Source of the DNA: Lachnospiraceae bacterium
GTDB lineage: Bacteria > Bacillota > Clostridia > Lachnospirales > Lachnospiraceae
Direction of reading: 5' to 3'
Assembly (NCBI GenBank): GCA_028692395.1
Contig: JAQUXP010000002.1
Coordinates: forward strand, 62,001-126,000
DNA length: 64,000 bases
The translations under genes and the position numbers were made by a program. The stretch's first letter is position 1. Each line of letters begins with the position of its first letter. The notes under the pieces are model-generated. The model was not told where the DNA came from and made no database searches. It was given only the letters and a program-made list of their open reading frames with translations. Shown here piece by piece: positions 25,286-34,416 of this stretch.

Positions 25286-25902
25286 ATAAAATCATAAAGA
25301 ATACACTGGCGCTGACACTGATTACGACAGCACTCGGTACACTGCTGGGTGTTGTCCATGAGATCACACTAAAGCCCATCGAAGTACAGGAACAGCTTGC
25401 AAAGGACAAAGCTTACCGGGAAGTATTTGATAGTGCCTCCAGCTTTGAGACAGTCTCTCTTAAGGAAGGCGGCCTTGCTGAAAAACTGGATCAGGCACTG
25501 GATGCGGCAGGATATCAGGAAGAAACCATTGATGAAGTCACAAAGGCTCTTGATGCAGATGGAAATGAAGCAGGGTATGTATTTACCGTGACAACAGCGG
25601 AAGGCTACGGTGGTGATATTCAGTTTACACTTGGGGTGACCAACGATGGCGTGATGCAGGGAATCTCCTTTTTAACTATCGGTGAGACAGCAGGTCTTGG
25701 TATGCGCGCTGACACGGAGGACTTTCGAAAACAATTTCAGGACAGAAAAACCGAACAGCTTACCTACAGTAAAACCGGTGCCTCTTCCGATGATGAAATT
25801 GATGCATTAAGCGGTGCTACTATCACCACCAATGCAGTTACCAACGGAGTAAACGCAGGTCTTGTAGCATATCAGATTATGATGGAAGGGGGCACAAACT
25901 AA
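25282..25902 (+). CDS. rnfG: Rnf complex subunit RnfG
   Basis: A 206-aa subunit with one N-terminal membrane helix (TLALTLITTALGTLLGVVHE) and an extracytoplasmic FMN-binding domain. The flavinylation site is LSGATITTNAV near residue 175, matching the [DS]GA[ST]xx[ST] motif where FMN is bound through a phosphodiester to Thr. Upstream, FLTIGETAGLG is a conserved part of the FMN-binding domain. Start overlaps rnfD by ATGA; the stop shares a base with the rnfE start. Confidence 0.95.
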   Translation: MNKIIKNTLALTLITTALGTLLGVVHEITLKPIEVQEQLAKDKAYREVFDSASSFETVSLKEGGLAEKLDQALDAAGYQEETIDEVTKALDADGNEAGYVFTVTTAEGYGGDIQFTLGVTNDGVMQGISFLTIGETAGLGMRADTEDFRKQFQDRKTEQLTYSKTGASSDDEIDALSGATITTNAVTNGVNAGLVAYQIMMEGGTN

Positions 25903-26600
25903 TGGAACATAAAATATTACAGAAAAATTCACCTTTGGAACGATTATACAATGGTATTATCAAAGAGAACCCAACGTTTGTTATGATGATCGGTATGTGT
26001 CCTACGCTGGCAGTTACGACATCGGTTATAAACGGTATCGGCATGGGCCTTACTACCGCAGTGATACTGACAGCATCAAATGTGATGATTGCTGCTTTGA
26101 GAAAATGTATCCCGGACGGCGTTCGTATGCCGGCCTATATCGGAATTGTGGCATCCTTTGTGACAATTGTACAGTTCCTTTTAAAAGCATATCTTCCGGA
26201 TTTGAACAGTTCACTTGGAATCTATATTCCGCTGATTGTTGTAAACTGTATTATCCTTGGACGTGCGGAAGCATTTGCAGGAAAGAACAAGGTGATTCCT
26301 TCCCTGTTTGACGGAATCGGCATGGGGCTTGGATTTACCCTGGGTCTTACCTGTATTGCGGCTTTTCGTGAGCTTTTTGGAGCAGGAACACTGCTTGGAT
26401 TTCAGATTATGCCTGCAGCATATGAGCCTGTCAATATACTGATTATGGCACCTGGTGCATTCTTTGTACTGGCAATGCTGGTGGCTCTTCAGAATCGTAT
26501 TCGCAGCAAATCCGGGAAAAATACCGCTGGAAAAGAAAGCGGATGTGACAAAACAGGCTGTGCAGGATGTGGCAATTCTGCATGCGGCGGGAAGATGTAG
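25902..26600 (+). CDS. rnfE: Rnf complex subunit RnfE with Cys-rich C-terminal tail
   Basis: Membrane subunit of 232 aa, six helices, homologous to NqrD and paired with RnfA to form the inverted-repeat membrane core. Typical segments are NPTFVMMIGMCPTLAVTTS and GIYIPLIVVNCIILGRAE. The Cys in the half-helices (MCPTLA, VNCIIL) probably bind the intramembrane FeS cluster seen in Rnf/NQR structures. After the last helix there is a tail GCDKTGCAGCGNSACGGKM with four Cys, which is not part of the core fold and is discussed in the findings. Start ATG overlaps the rnfG stop by one base. Confidence 0.95.
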   Translation: MEHKILQKNSPLERLYNGIIKENPTFVMMIGMCPTLAVTTSVINGIGMGLTTAVILTASNVMIAALRKCIPDGVRMPAYIGIVASFVTIVQFLLKAYLPDLNSSLGIYIPLIVVNCIILGRAEAFAGKNKVIPSLFDGIGMGLGFTLGLTCIAAFRELFGAGTLLGFQIMPAAYEPVNILIMAPGAFFVLAMLVALQNRIRSKSGKNTAGKESGCDKTGCAGCGNSACGGKM

Positions 26601-26611
26601 GAGGTGCCGGG

Positions 26612-27187
26612 ATGAAAGAGATTTTGATCATTGCCATAGGCGCTGCCATGGTAAATAATGTTGTATTGAGTCAGTTTTTGGGGCTGTGTCCCTTTCTTGG
26701 AGTTTCCAAGAAGATGGATACTGCCGCCGGTATGGGCGGTGCAGTTGTATTCGTCCTTACATTGTCTTCTCTGTGTACCAGCTTGATCTATCGGTATCTG
26801 CTGATTCCGATCGGCATGGAGTATCTCCAGACGATAGTGTTTATCCTTGTGATTGCGGCACTGGTTCAGCTTGTTGAGATGTTTTTAAAGAAGATGATTC
26901 CGGCTCTTTATCGTGCGCTGGGCGTCTATCTTCCGCTGATTACCACAAACTGTGCAGTACTTGGTGTTGCAATTATCAATGTTCAGAAGGAATATACTGT
27001 GCTGCAGGGTGTTGTCAATGGTTTTGCTACAGCAGTAGGCTTTACCATCGCTATCGTTTTGATGGCTGGTCTGCGTGAAAAGATGGAGCACAACGATATC
27101 CCGAAAGCATTTCAGGGGATGCCGATTGTACTTTTGACAGCGATGCTGATGTCGATCGCCTTTACAGGCTTTTCAGGTCTGGTTTAG
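26612..27187 (+). CDS. rnfA: Rnf complex subunit RnfA
   Basis: Membrane subunit of 191 aa with six helices, the partner of RnfE and homologue of NqrE. NNVVLSQFLGLCPFLGVSKK and LGVYLPLITTNCAVLGVAI are diagnostic and carry the Cys proposed to bind the intramembrane FeS centre. The ORF track begins at 26567, but TAGGAGG lies just before ATG 26612, so this is the start. Located between rnfE and rnfB. Confidence 0.95.
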   Translation: MKEILIIAIGAAMVNNVVLSQFLGLCPFLGVSKKMDTAAGMGGAVVFVLTLSSLCTSLIYRYLLIPIGMEYLQTIVFILVIAALVQLVEMFLKKMIPALYRALGVYLPLITTNCAVLGVAIINVQKEYTVLQGVVNGFATAVGFTIAIVLMAGLREKMEHNDIPKAFQGMPIVLLTAMLMSIAFTGFSGLV

Positions 27188-27203
27188 AAAGGAGCAAACA
27201 TAA

Positions 27204-28010
27204 ATGTCTATATTAATTTCTATACTGGTTGTGGGCGGAAGCGGACTGATCATCGGATTACTGCTGAGTATTGCAGGAAAAAAACTGGCAGTCGAGACCG
27301 ATGAAAGAGAAGCGCTCGTCCGGGAAGCTCTTCCTGGAAACAATTGTGGTGGCTGTGGTTATCCGGGCTGTGACGGTGCTGCTGCCGCAATTATGAGTGG
27401 TGCGGCAAAGATAGATGTCTGTCCGGTTGGCGGTGCGCAGACGGCCAAAAAGATCGGAAGCATACTGGGTCAGGAGGTCAGCACAGGTCCTCGTATGACT
27501 GCTTTTGTAAAGTGTCTTGGAAACTGTGATAAAACAAGACAGGAATATGAATATACAGGAATCATGGACTGCAGTATTATGCCATTTGTTCCGGCCGGAG
27601 GTCCTGGAAGCTGCGATCACGGCTGTCTTGGCTATGGCTCCTGTGTAGCCGCCTGTCAGTTTGATGCGATCCATGTAAAGAATGGTCTGGCAGTGGTAGA
27701 ACGTGAGCTTTGTAAGGCATGTGGAGCCTGTGTACGGGTTTGTCCCCATCACCTTATCGAACTGGTTCCTTACGAGGACAAGGATTACCATGTACAGTGC
27801 TCCTCCAGCGATAAAGGAAAGATGGTTATGAACGCCTGTGAGGCCGGTTGTATCAGTTGCGGAAAGTGCGTGAAAAACTGTCCTGCCGGTGCCCTTACTA
27901 TGGAAAATAATGTACCGGTTATCAATTATGAATTATGTACAAATTGTGGAACCTGCAGGGAGAACTGTCCCCGTGGATGTATCACAACCTGGAAAGATGA
28001 GAAGCAATAA
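27204..28010 (+). CDS. rnfB: Rnf complex subunit RnfB
   Basis: Electron-entry subunit of 268 aa. One N-terminal membrane helix is followed by the [4Fe-4S] motif NNCGGCGYPGCDG with a fourth Cys in VCPVGG. Ferredoxin-like clusters follow: CDHGCLGYGSC...CQF, CKACGACVRVCPHH, CISCGKCVKNCPAG and CTNCGTCRENCPRG. This gives several 4Fe-4S sites, as expected for clostridial RnfB, which takes electrons from ferredoxin. Start ATG follows AAAGGAG. It overlaps the apbE start by 14 bases. Confidence 0.95.
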   Translation: MSILISILVVGGSGLIIGLLLSIAGKKLAVETDEREALVREALPGNNCGGCGYPGCDGAAAAIMSGAAKIDVCPVGGAQTAKKIGSILGQEVSTGPRMTAFVKCLGNCDKTRQEYEYTGIMDCSIMPFVPAGGPGSCDHGCLGYGSCVAACQFDAIHVKNGLAVVERELCKACGACVRVCPHHLIELVPYEDKDYHVQCSSSDKGKMVMNACEAGCISCGKCVKNCPAGALTMENNVPVINYELCTNCGTCRENCPRGCITTWKDEKQ

Positions 28011-28992
28011 CAGAAAAAGGGTTCCACGCCCCGGGATCGGGTGCATCCTGTCCGTCTTTTTACTGGCGGGGAGCCTTTTTACAGCCGGCTGTCAGAGAGC
28101 ATCTGACAGCCCTTCTTTGGTAAGTCGGCAGGGATTTTACTTTGATACCTCCATCACCATAAGTGTTGCCTCTGACGATGCGGAGCAGATTTTGGATGAT
28201 TGCATGAAGCTTTGCGGCGAGAAGGAACTGATCTTTAGCAGAACACTGGAAAACAGTGAGCTGTATCAAGTGAACCACAGAACACAGAATACGCTGAACG
28301 TATCTGGGGAGCTGGCAGAGGTGATCCAGACAGGGATCTCTTTTTATGAGCTCTCCGATGGGATGCTGGATATTACTATGGCTCCGGTCTGTGATCTATG
28401 GGACTTTAAAAGTGAGTCTCCTGTGCTTCCGCCAAAAGATAAAATTGTAGAGGCATTAACCCATGTGGATGGATCAGCTGTCCACATCAGTGGTACGCAG
28501 CTCTCCTTTGACCGTGATGATATTCAGATTGATCTGGGGGCGCTGGCGAAGGGCTATATTGCAGACTGTCTGAAAAGTTTTCTGAAAGATCAGGGGGTTG
28601 TCAGTGCTCAGATTAATCTGGGCGGAAATGTTCTGCTTGTAGGAAGTAAGCCGGACGGGAGTGCCTGGAAGGTAGGTATTCAAAAACCCTTTGCTGACAG
28701 GGGAACGGTAGAACAGGTCCTTGAGATTACAGACCAGTCCGTGGTATCTTCCGGTATCTATGAGCGGGAATTTGAACTGGATGGCGTGCAGTATTATCAT
28801 ATTCTGGATCCGCATACCGGCTATCCGGTTCAGACAGATCTGGCACAGGCTACCATTGTAAGCGACAGTTCTCTTCTGGGAGATGCCTACAGCACAACCT
28901 GTGTACTTCTGGGGCATGAGAAAGCAAAAAGTCTTACAGATGCTCATCAGGACGTGATTAAAAATTGCATTTTAACAGAGCGTGTGATATGA
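27997..28992 (+). CDS. apbE: FAD:protein FMN transferase lipoprotein
   Basis: ApbE covalently attaches FMN from FAD to Thr in RnfG and RnfD outside the membrane. The protein starts with a basic n-region, hydrophobic stretch and lipobox FTAGC, so it should be a lipoprotein. Conserved features include DLGALAKGYIAD, the flavin/Mg-binding NLGGNVLLVG and ILDPHTGYPV. Length 331 aa from ATG 27997 fits. The ORF track start (27889) reads through rnfB and is rejected; the Shine-Dalgarno (GGAAAG) is weak and close. Position directly after rnfB supports dedication to the Rnf complex. Confidence 0.92.
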   Translation: MRSNNRKRVPRPGIGCILSVFLLAGSLFTAGCQRASDSPSLVSRQGFYFDTSITISVASDDAEQILDDCMKLCGEKELIFSRTLENSELYQVNHRTQNTLNVSGELAEVIQTGISFYELSDGMLDITMAPVCDLWDFKSESPVLPPKDKIVEALTHVDGSAVHISGTQLSFDRDDIQIDLGALAKGYIADCLKSFLKDQGVVSAQINLGGNVLLVGSKPDGSAWKVGIQKPFADRGTVEQVLEITDQSVVSSGIYEREFELDGVQYYHILDPHTGYPVQTDLAQATIVSDSSLLGDAYSTTCVLLGHEKAKSLTDAHQDVIKNCILTERVI

Positions 28993-29001
28993 TAACAAGA
29001 T

Positions 29002-29358
29002 ATGAAAAAGAATGATTTTATGTTAATAGCGGTAATCCTTGCAGTGGCAGGTGCAGTTTGGCTGTTTCACAGTTTTTCTTCCCGGCAGGCAGATTATCTG
29101 ACAGTTTCCGTGGATGGAGCTATCGTGGGAGAGTATCCACTTTCCAAAGATCTGGAAATCCCAATTGGAAAAGGAAATATATGCCGGATTGAAGACCATA
29201 AGGTTTTTATGGCTTCTGCCGACTGCCCGGATCAGATCTGCGTGCATCATACTGCGATTCAGGCAGATGGTGAAACGATTATCTGCCTGCCCAATAAAGT
29301 GACATTAACCGTACATCATACAAAGCAGCAGTCTGAGGTGGATACGATTGTCTCATAA
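29002..29358 (+). CDS. NusG domain II-containing small membrane-anchored protein
   Basis: A 118-aa protein with an N-terminal membrane anchor (FMLIAVILAVAGAVWLF) and an external beta-rich domain matching the NusG domain II family. It has a Cys pair in SADCPDQICVHH and a third in IICLPNKV. This gene commonly follows apbE in Clostridia but has no established function; a part in redox or flavin-enzyme maturation is a guess. The ribosome binding site is poor, so it may depend on coupling to apbE ten bases upstream. The end overlaps the next gene by 11 bases. Confidence 0.8.
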   Translation: MKKNDFMLIAVILAVAGAVWLFHSFSSRQADYLTVSVDGAIVGEYPLSKDLEIPIGKGNICRIEDHKVFMASADCPDQICVHHTAIQADGETIICLPNKVTLTVHHTKQQSEVDTIVS

Positions 29359-29905
29359 ACAAAGAAATACAAAAAAAAGATCAACGGCTGATGGGCAGAC
29401 CTTCGGATATGGGATAAGATCTATTGCATATCTGGGAGTGCTGACAGCAGCCGCTGCTTTATTATCTTATATAGAAACTCTGATTCCGCTGCCCTTTGGA
29501 ATTCCGGGTATGAAGCTGGGACTTACGAATCTTGCAATTGTATTGGTATTGTATCTTTTTGGCATGAAGGAGGCACTGCTGGTTTCTGTGGTTCGGATTT
29601 TAATTGTGGGATTCCTCTTTGGCAATCTCTTTTCCATCCTGTTCTCCCTGGCAGGCGGGTTGTGCAGCCTGCTTGTTATGTGGCTGATGAAAAAGTCAAA
29701 GCTTTTTGGGATAGCTGGGGTCAGTGTGACCGGAGGTGTATCCCATAACCTGGCACAGATGGCAGTGGCATCTCTGGTGGTGGGAAACAGCAGTATCTGG
29801 TATTATTTTCCGATTCTTATGACAGCCGGAATGCTGACGGGATTTTTAATTGGCGTGTTGAGTATGGAAATGATGAAACCGCTGAAGTTTATGAAAAAGG
29901 AGTAA
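29348..29905 (+). CDS. Gx transporter family membrane protein
   Basis: A 185-aa integral membrane protein with five or six helices. IPLPFGIPGMKLGLTNLAIV and GGVSHNLAQMAVASLVVG match the Gx transporter family (sometimes named heptaprenyl diphosphate synthase component I). It resembles small ECF-type S components, and its gene typically travels with apbE and the NusG-II gene. Start is TTG 29348 with GAGGTGG six bases upstream. The substrate is unknown; precursor import for flavin or isoprenoid metabolism has been suggested by annotation only. Confidence 0.8.
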   Translation: MSHKQRNTKKRSTADGQTFGYGIRSIAYLGVLTAAAALLSYIETLIPLPFGIPGMKLGLTNLAIVLVLYLFGMKEALLVSVVRILIVGFLFGNLFSILFSLAGGLCSLLVMWLMKKSKLFGIAGVSVTGGVSHNLAQMAVASLVVGNSSIWYYFPILMTAGMLTGFLIGVLSMEMMKPLKFMKKE

Positions 29906-29911
29906 GAAAGC

Positions 29912-30511
29912 GTGATAGGATATATTAAAGGAGTTGTGGAGGAAGTAGAGGAGGAATGTCTTGTTTTGGACAGGGACGGTATGGGATTTCGTATCTTTGT
30001 ACCGGGAAAACTGCTTTCTGATGTGCGAACAGGTGACAGCCTGAAAATCTACACCTATCTGAATGTGAAGGAGGATCTTCTGCAGCTTTTTGGATTTCTG
30101 TCCAAAGATGATCTCAGTGTTTTCAAACTTCTGTTAAGTGTCAATGGAATCGGACCCAAGGCGGCTCTTGGAATATTATCCGGTCTGACAGCAGACGAAC
30201 TGCGTTTTGCAGTTCTTGGAGATGACGTGGCTACTCTTTCCAAGGCTCCAGGTATTGGTAAGAAGACGGCTCAGAAGGTGATTCTGGAGTTAAAGGACAA
30301 GCTCTCCTTGCAGGATGCATTTGAGCAGAAGCTTTCTCATAACGCTGCAGGAGAGAAGAGCTGTGGTGGGGCCCAGGATGATGCGGTTGCAGCGCTTACC
30401 GCTCTTGGTTACAGTGCAGCTGAGGCGCTGGGTGCTGTACGAAAAGCAGAGATCACAGAAGATATGGATACTGAGATGATACTAAAAGCAGCCTTAAAGC
30501 ATATGTTCTAG
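29912..30511 (+). CDS. ruvA: Holliday junction branch migration protein RuvA
   Basis: DNA-binding subunit of the RuvAB branch-migration motor. The N-terminal OB fold ([12 protein letters not shown]) is followed by tandem helix-hairpin-helix motifs ([32 protein letters not shown]) and a C-terminal RuvB-interacting domain ([15 protein letters not shown]). Length 199 aa is standard. The start codon is GTG 29912 after AGGAG. Followed by ruvB with a 13-base gap. Confidence 0.97.
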   Translation: MIGYIKGVVEEVEEECLVLDRDGMGFRIFVPGKLLSDVRTGDSLKIYTYLNVKEDLLQLFGFLSKDDLSVFKLLLSVNGIGPKAALGILSGLTADELRFAVLGDDVATLSKAPGIGKKTAQKVILELKDKLSLQDAFEQKLSHNAAGEKSCGGAQDDAVAALTALGYSAAEALGAVRKAEITEDMDTEMILKAALKHMF

Positions 30512-30524
30512 GAGTGGAGTACAG

Positions 30525-31520
30525 ATGGAACGACGGATTATAACGACGGACGTAATAGAAGATGAGAACCGTGTAGAGGGAAGCTTAAGACCACAGCTTT
30601 TAAAAGAATATATTGGTCAGGAAAAAGCAAAGGAAAATCTGAAAATATATATCGAAGCTGCAAAACAGCGGGGAGATGTGCTGGATCACGTCCTTTTTTA
30701 TGGACCTCCAGGTCTTGGAAAGACTACTCTGGCCGGAATCATAGCAAATGAGATGGGTACACACATGAAGGTGACCAGTGGACCAGCCATCGAAAAACCC
30801 GGAGACATGGCGGCGATTTTGAACAATCTTCAGGAGGGAGACATCCTTTTCGTAGATGAGATCCACCGTCTGAACAGGCAGGTGGAGGAAGTACTTTATC
30901 CTGCCATGGAGGACTTTGCCATCGATATTATGATCGGGAAGGGATCCTCTGCGAGATCAGTCAGACTGGATCTTCCAAAGTTTACGCTGGTTGGGGCAAC
31001 GACAAGAGCCGGACTCCTGACAGCACCTCTGCGGGATCGCTTTGGAGTGATCCATCATCTGGAGTTTTACACGGTCAGTGAGCTTCAGACAATTATCATG
31101 CATTCCGCCCGGATTTTGGATGTAGAGGTAGATCCAAAAGGGGCAAAGGAGATGGCAAAACGCTCCAGAGGAACTCCGAGGCTTGCCAACAGACTGCTCC
31201 GGAGAGTGCGGGATTTTGCTCAGATAAAATACGATGGTGTTATCACGGAAGAAGCTGCCGACTTCGCGTTGGATCTTCTGGACGTGGACAAGTATGGGCT
31301 GGACACCACCGATCGTCTGCTGCTGACCACTATTATTGATAAGTTTCAGGGAGGTCCGGTGGGACTGGATACCCTTGCTGCTGCTATCGGAGAAGATTCC
31401 GGAACCATAGAGGATGTCTATGAACCGTATCTGATCAAAAATGGATTTTTGAATCGAACACCCCGGGGGCGGATGGCAACAGAGCGAACTTATCATCATT
31501 TGGGCATAAAACAGGAATAA
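30525..31520 (+). CDS. ruvB: Holliday junction branch migration ATPase RuvB
   Basis: AAA+ motor of the RuvAB complex. Walker [10 protein letters not shown] near 67, Walker [10 protein letters not shown] near 116, sensor 1 GATTRAG and arginine finger region PLRDRFG are all intact, followed by the C-terminal winged helix ending in [13 protein letters not shown]. Length 331 aa is normal. The N-terminus [19 protein letters not shown] is typical. It closes the long block that begins with the CmpB-like gene. Confidence 0.97.
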   Translation: MERRIITTDVIEDENRVEGSLRPQLLKEYIGQEKAKENLKIYIEAAKQRGDVLDHVLFYGPPGLGKTTLAGIIANEMGTHMKVTSGPAIEKPGDMAAILNNLQEGDILFVDEIHRLNRQVEEVLYPAMEDFAIDIMIGKGSSARSVRLDLPKFTLVGATTRAGLLTAPLRDRFGVIHHLEFYTVSELQTIIMHSARILDVEVDPKGAKEMAKRSRGTPRLANRLLRRVRDFAQIKYDGVITEEAADFALDLLDVDKYGLDTTDRLLLTTIIDKFQGGPVGLDTLAAAIGEDSGTIEDVYEPYLIKNGFLNRTPRGRMATERTYHHLGIKQE

Positions 31521-31546
31521 TCATAGAGATAATCCCATAAAAAAGG

Positions 31547-31574
31547 TTGTTTTTCACAGGAATTCGATTATAAT
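31547..31574 (+). promoter_or_regulatory. Promoter and structured leader of zapA
   Basis: TTGTTT at 31547-31552, 16-base spacer, TATAAT at 31569-31574. The leader before zapA holds two inverted repeats: GTAACTG...CAGTTAC (31584-31610) and ATGCC-AACA-GGCAT (about 31620-31633). Confidence 0.6.
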
Positions 31575-31663
31575 AGAACTAAGGTAACTGGTCAGGTGCT
31601 GAACAGTTACGAACTAAGACATGCCAACAGGCATCGCAAATGAATACAAAAGGAGAGATCCAT

Positions 31664-32071
31664 ATGTCTGCAAAGAACATGACCAAGGTATTGATAGATG
31701 GTAAGATTATTACATTAGGCGGATACGAAAGTACAGATTATCTGCAGAAGGTTGCCTCTTACATAAATAATAAAATTGCTGAATTATCCGAGATTCCCGG
31801 ATATAAAAGGCAGGCTCCGGATACAAAGCATACGCTTCTGAGTCTGAATATTGCAGACGATTATTTTAAAGCGAAAACTCAGGCAGAGACCCTGGAGGAA
31901 GATATTGAGTCGAAGGACAAAGAAACATATGATATGAAAAATGATATGATAGCCAGTCAGATTCAGATGGATAAGCTTCAGGCAGATAACAGAAAACTGG
32001 AGATCGAAAATGAAGCCCTGAAAAAACAGGTACAGGAACTGAATCAGGAATTGGAAGAACTACTAAAATAG
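31664..32071 (+). CDS. zapA: cell division protein ZapA
   Basis: Small FtsZ-ring stabiliser. The N-terminal globular domain has KVLIDGKIITLGGYEST and NNKIAELSEIPGYKR; the second half (residues 60-135) is a long coiled coil with heptad Leu/Ile and many Glu/Lys. Length 135 aa matches Firmicute ZapA. Start ATG 31664 follows AGGAGAG; the ORF-track start at 31640 lies before the ribosome binding site. It has its own promoter and a terminator after it. Confidence 0.88.
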   Translation: MSAKNMTKVLIDGKIITLGGYESTDYLQKVASYINNKIAELSEIPGYKRQAPDTKHTLLSLNIADDYFKAKTQAETLEEDIESKDKETYDMKNDMIASQIQMDKLQADNRKLEIENEALKKQVQELNQELEELLK

Positions 32072-32081
32072 ATGGATGAGT

Positions 32082-32112
32082 GGGGAATCGCGGAAGCAAT
32101 TCCCCTTTTTCT
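32082..32112 (+). terminator. Rho-independent terminator after zapA
   Basis: GGGGAAT stem with CGCGGAAGCA loop and ATTCCCC, followed by TTTTTCTCTTT. Confidence 0.85.
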
Positions 32113-32176
32113 CTTTAAAAAAGAAACGTGGCAACGCTCTGGCTGATAACCAGAGAATATGAAACGGAGATAAACA

Positions 32177-34408
32177 TTGAGCAAACATATGAATACCGAT
32201 ACAATAGAATTACTTGCACCTGCAGGCTCCTATGAAGCGCTGACTGCTGCCATCCAGGCAGGAGCGGATGCGGTCTATGTGGGAGGCAGTCGTTTTGGTG
32301 CCCGCGCCTATGCGAATAACCTGGATCAGGATCAACTTTGTGAGGCTATCGATCTGGTTCACCTTCACGGAAAAAAACTGTATCTTACGGTGAACACGCT
32401 GTTAAAGGAGCCAGAACTGACAGGAGAGCTGTATGAGTATCTGAAACCATATTATGAACGGGGATTAGACGCAGTAATTGTGCAGGATTATGGAGTGTTT
32501 CGCTTTATCCGTGAGAACTTTTCAGATCTTCCGATTCACGCCAGCACGCAGATGACGATCACAGGTCCCATGGGGGCATCCCTTCTGGAGAAGGAAGGTG
32601 CTACACGGATTGTGACAGCCAGAGAGCTGTCCCTGGAGGATATCCGTGCCATACGCTCAGAGAGCAGACTGGAGATTGAAAGCTTTGTGCATGGGGCACT
32701 TTGCTATTGCTATTCTGGTCAATGTCTGTTCAGCAGTATGATTGGTGGCCGAAGCGGTAATCGGGGAAGGTGTGCACAGCCCTGCCGTCAGGCGTATGAG
32801 GTTTGGGAAAATGGAAAAACTGTAAATAATAAAAGCTGTGCCTATCCCCTTAACACAAAAGATATGTGTACGATTGAGATTCTTCCACAGATCATCCAGG
32901 CAGGCGTTACTTCTCTTAAGATTGAAGGAAGGATGAAAAAACCGGAATATACGGCAGGAGTTGTAAGCATTTACCGGAAATATCTTGATCTATACCTTCA
33001 GGGAGAGAAATCCTATCAGGTGGAGAAGAAGGATCTTCAGATCCTATATGATCTTTTTAACCGGGATGGATTTCATCAAAGCTATTATCTGACTTCCGGT
33101 GGAAGAGAGATGATGGCCCTTCAGAATAAGAAAAATGAAGAAGGAAAGAAAGACCCTGCTTCTGCCCGGCAGAGAGAAAAAACCAACGCCCAAATGCTGG
33201 AAACTTATGTGCAGGCAAAAAAGCAGGAAAAAATTAATGGATCTTTCACAATATATTCAGATTCTCCCGCTATACTGACAGTATATCTGGGCGAACACAC
33301 GGCGGCAGCTTCCTGTGATGGAGTTGTAAAAGCCAGGAACAGGCCCCTTACAAAAGAAGCAGTGGAAAAACAGCTTCGAAAGACAGGACAGACTCCCTAC
33401 CAGTTTGACCATCTGGAAATCTTTATGGGGGATGATGTTTTTCTCCCGCTCCAAAGCCTGAATGAGGTGAGAAGGCAGGCACTGCAGAATCTCACAGAGG
33501 AACTGTTACGCCCCTATCAAAGAACTGCCAAAATAAAAAAAAGTCAGACAGCTCAGAGAGAAAAGAAAGAATTGGAAAAAAGTGCGGATATTCATGTATC
33601 CATAGAAACGGAAGAACAGCTTCGTGCAGCTCTTTTGTTTCCCCAGGTGGAGGGCATATACCTAAGCTATGACCTGTATCAGAGGAAGGATCAGAAACGC
33701 TGGCTGGCTCAGATGGAAGAAGCAGTGAGAGACGTACAGGATGCAGGGAAAAAGGTCTGGATTGCCATGCCCTACGTCTGGAAAGAGAAGCAGTCCAGGG
33801 AAGAGCTTCATTTTTTTAAGCTGTGTGATTCCTGGAAAGTGGACGGCTATCTGGTCCGCAATCTGGAAAGCTTCTGTTTTCTGAAAAAGCTGGGGAAAGA
33901 ATCTCAGGCAAGACTTGACTACTGTATGTATACCTGGAACCATATGGCACAGGAGTATTGGCGTTTGGAAAATAGCGGTGGAGATACGATTCCCTATGAA
34001 TTGAATTATAAAGAGATGCTTGGGAGAGACAACGCAGACAGTGAACTGCTGGTATATGGCAGGGTTCCCATGATGGTATCTGCTCAGTGTATCAAGAAGA
34101 ATCTGGAAGATTGTACCCATTCTCATGCCAGCCTTGTGCTAAAAGACCGAATACATGCAGAATTTCCGGTTCAATGCTGCTGCAATACATGTTATAATGT
34201 AATCTACAACAGTGTTCCCCTTTCTCTTTTAAGAGACAGAGATGAGATCGGGAAACTGAAGTGTGCGGCCCTTCGTCTGGCATTTACTACAGAAAATTAC
34301 GGGGAGACCAGTCTTGTTTTAAAGGCAACAGCTGCCGGCTGGCAGGAGGAAAGGGCGGAACTGAAGTGGCCCGTCACGAGAGGTCACTTTAAGCGAAGTG
34401 TAGAATAG
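32177..34408 (+). CDS. U32 family peptidase / RlhA-like RNA-modification protein
   Basis: A 743-aa U32 protein. The N-terminal ELLAPAGSYEALTAAIQAGA, HASTQMTITG and the signature ESFVHGALCYCYSGQC with GRSGNRGRCAQPCR identify the family; the Cys in this region and the C-terminal CCCNTCYN could hold an FeS cluster. A middle DUF3656-like segment follows (about 380-450). U32 members were named collagenase-like, but E. coli RlhA (YdcP) is needed for 23S rRNA C2501 hydroxylation, so an RNA-modification role is plausible. The start is TTG 32177 with GGAG upstream; ATG 32189 is an alternative. Located between zapA and the FtsW-type gene. Confidence 0.88.
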   Translation: MSKHMNTDTIELLAPAGSYEALTAAIQAGADAVYVGGSRFGARAYANNLDQDQLCEAIDLVHLHGKKLYLTVNTLLKEPELTGELYEYLKPYYERGLDAVIVQDYGVFRFIRENFSDLPIHASTQMTITGPMGASLLEKEGATRIVTARELSLEDIRAIRSESRLEIESFVHGALCYCYSGQCLFSSMIGGRSGNRGRCAQPCRQAYEVWENGKTVNNKSCAYPLNTKDMCTIEILPQIIQAGVTSLKIEGRMKKPEYTAGVVSIYRKYLDLYLQGEKSYQVEKKDLQILYDLFNRDGFHQSYYLTSGGREMMALQNKKNEEGKKDPASARQREKTNAQMLETYVQAKKQEKINGSFTIYSDSPAILTVYLGEHTAAASCDGVVKARNRPLTKEAVEKQLRKTGQTPYQFDHLEIFMGDDVFLPLQSLNEVRRQALQNLTEELLRPYQRTAKIKKSQTAQREKKELEKSADIHVSIETEEQLRAALLFPQVEGIYLSYDLYQRKDQKRWLAQMEEAVRDVQDAGKKVWIAMPYVWKEKQSREELHFFKLCDSWKVDGYLVRNLESFCFLKKLGKESQARLDYCMYTWNHMAQEYWRLENSGGDTIPYELNYKEMLGRDNADSELLVYGRVPMMVSAQCIKKNLEDCTHSHASLVLKDRIHAEFPVQCCCNTCYNVIYNSVPLSLLRDRDEIGKLKCAALRLAFTTENYGETSLVLKATAAGWQEERAELKWPVTRGHFKRSVE

Positions 34409-34416
34409 AGGAATAT

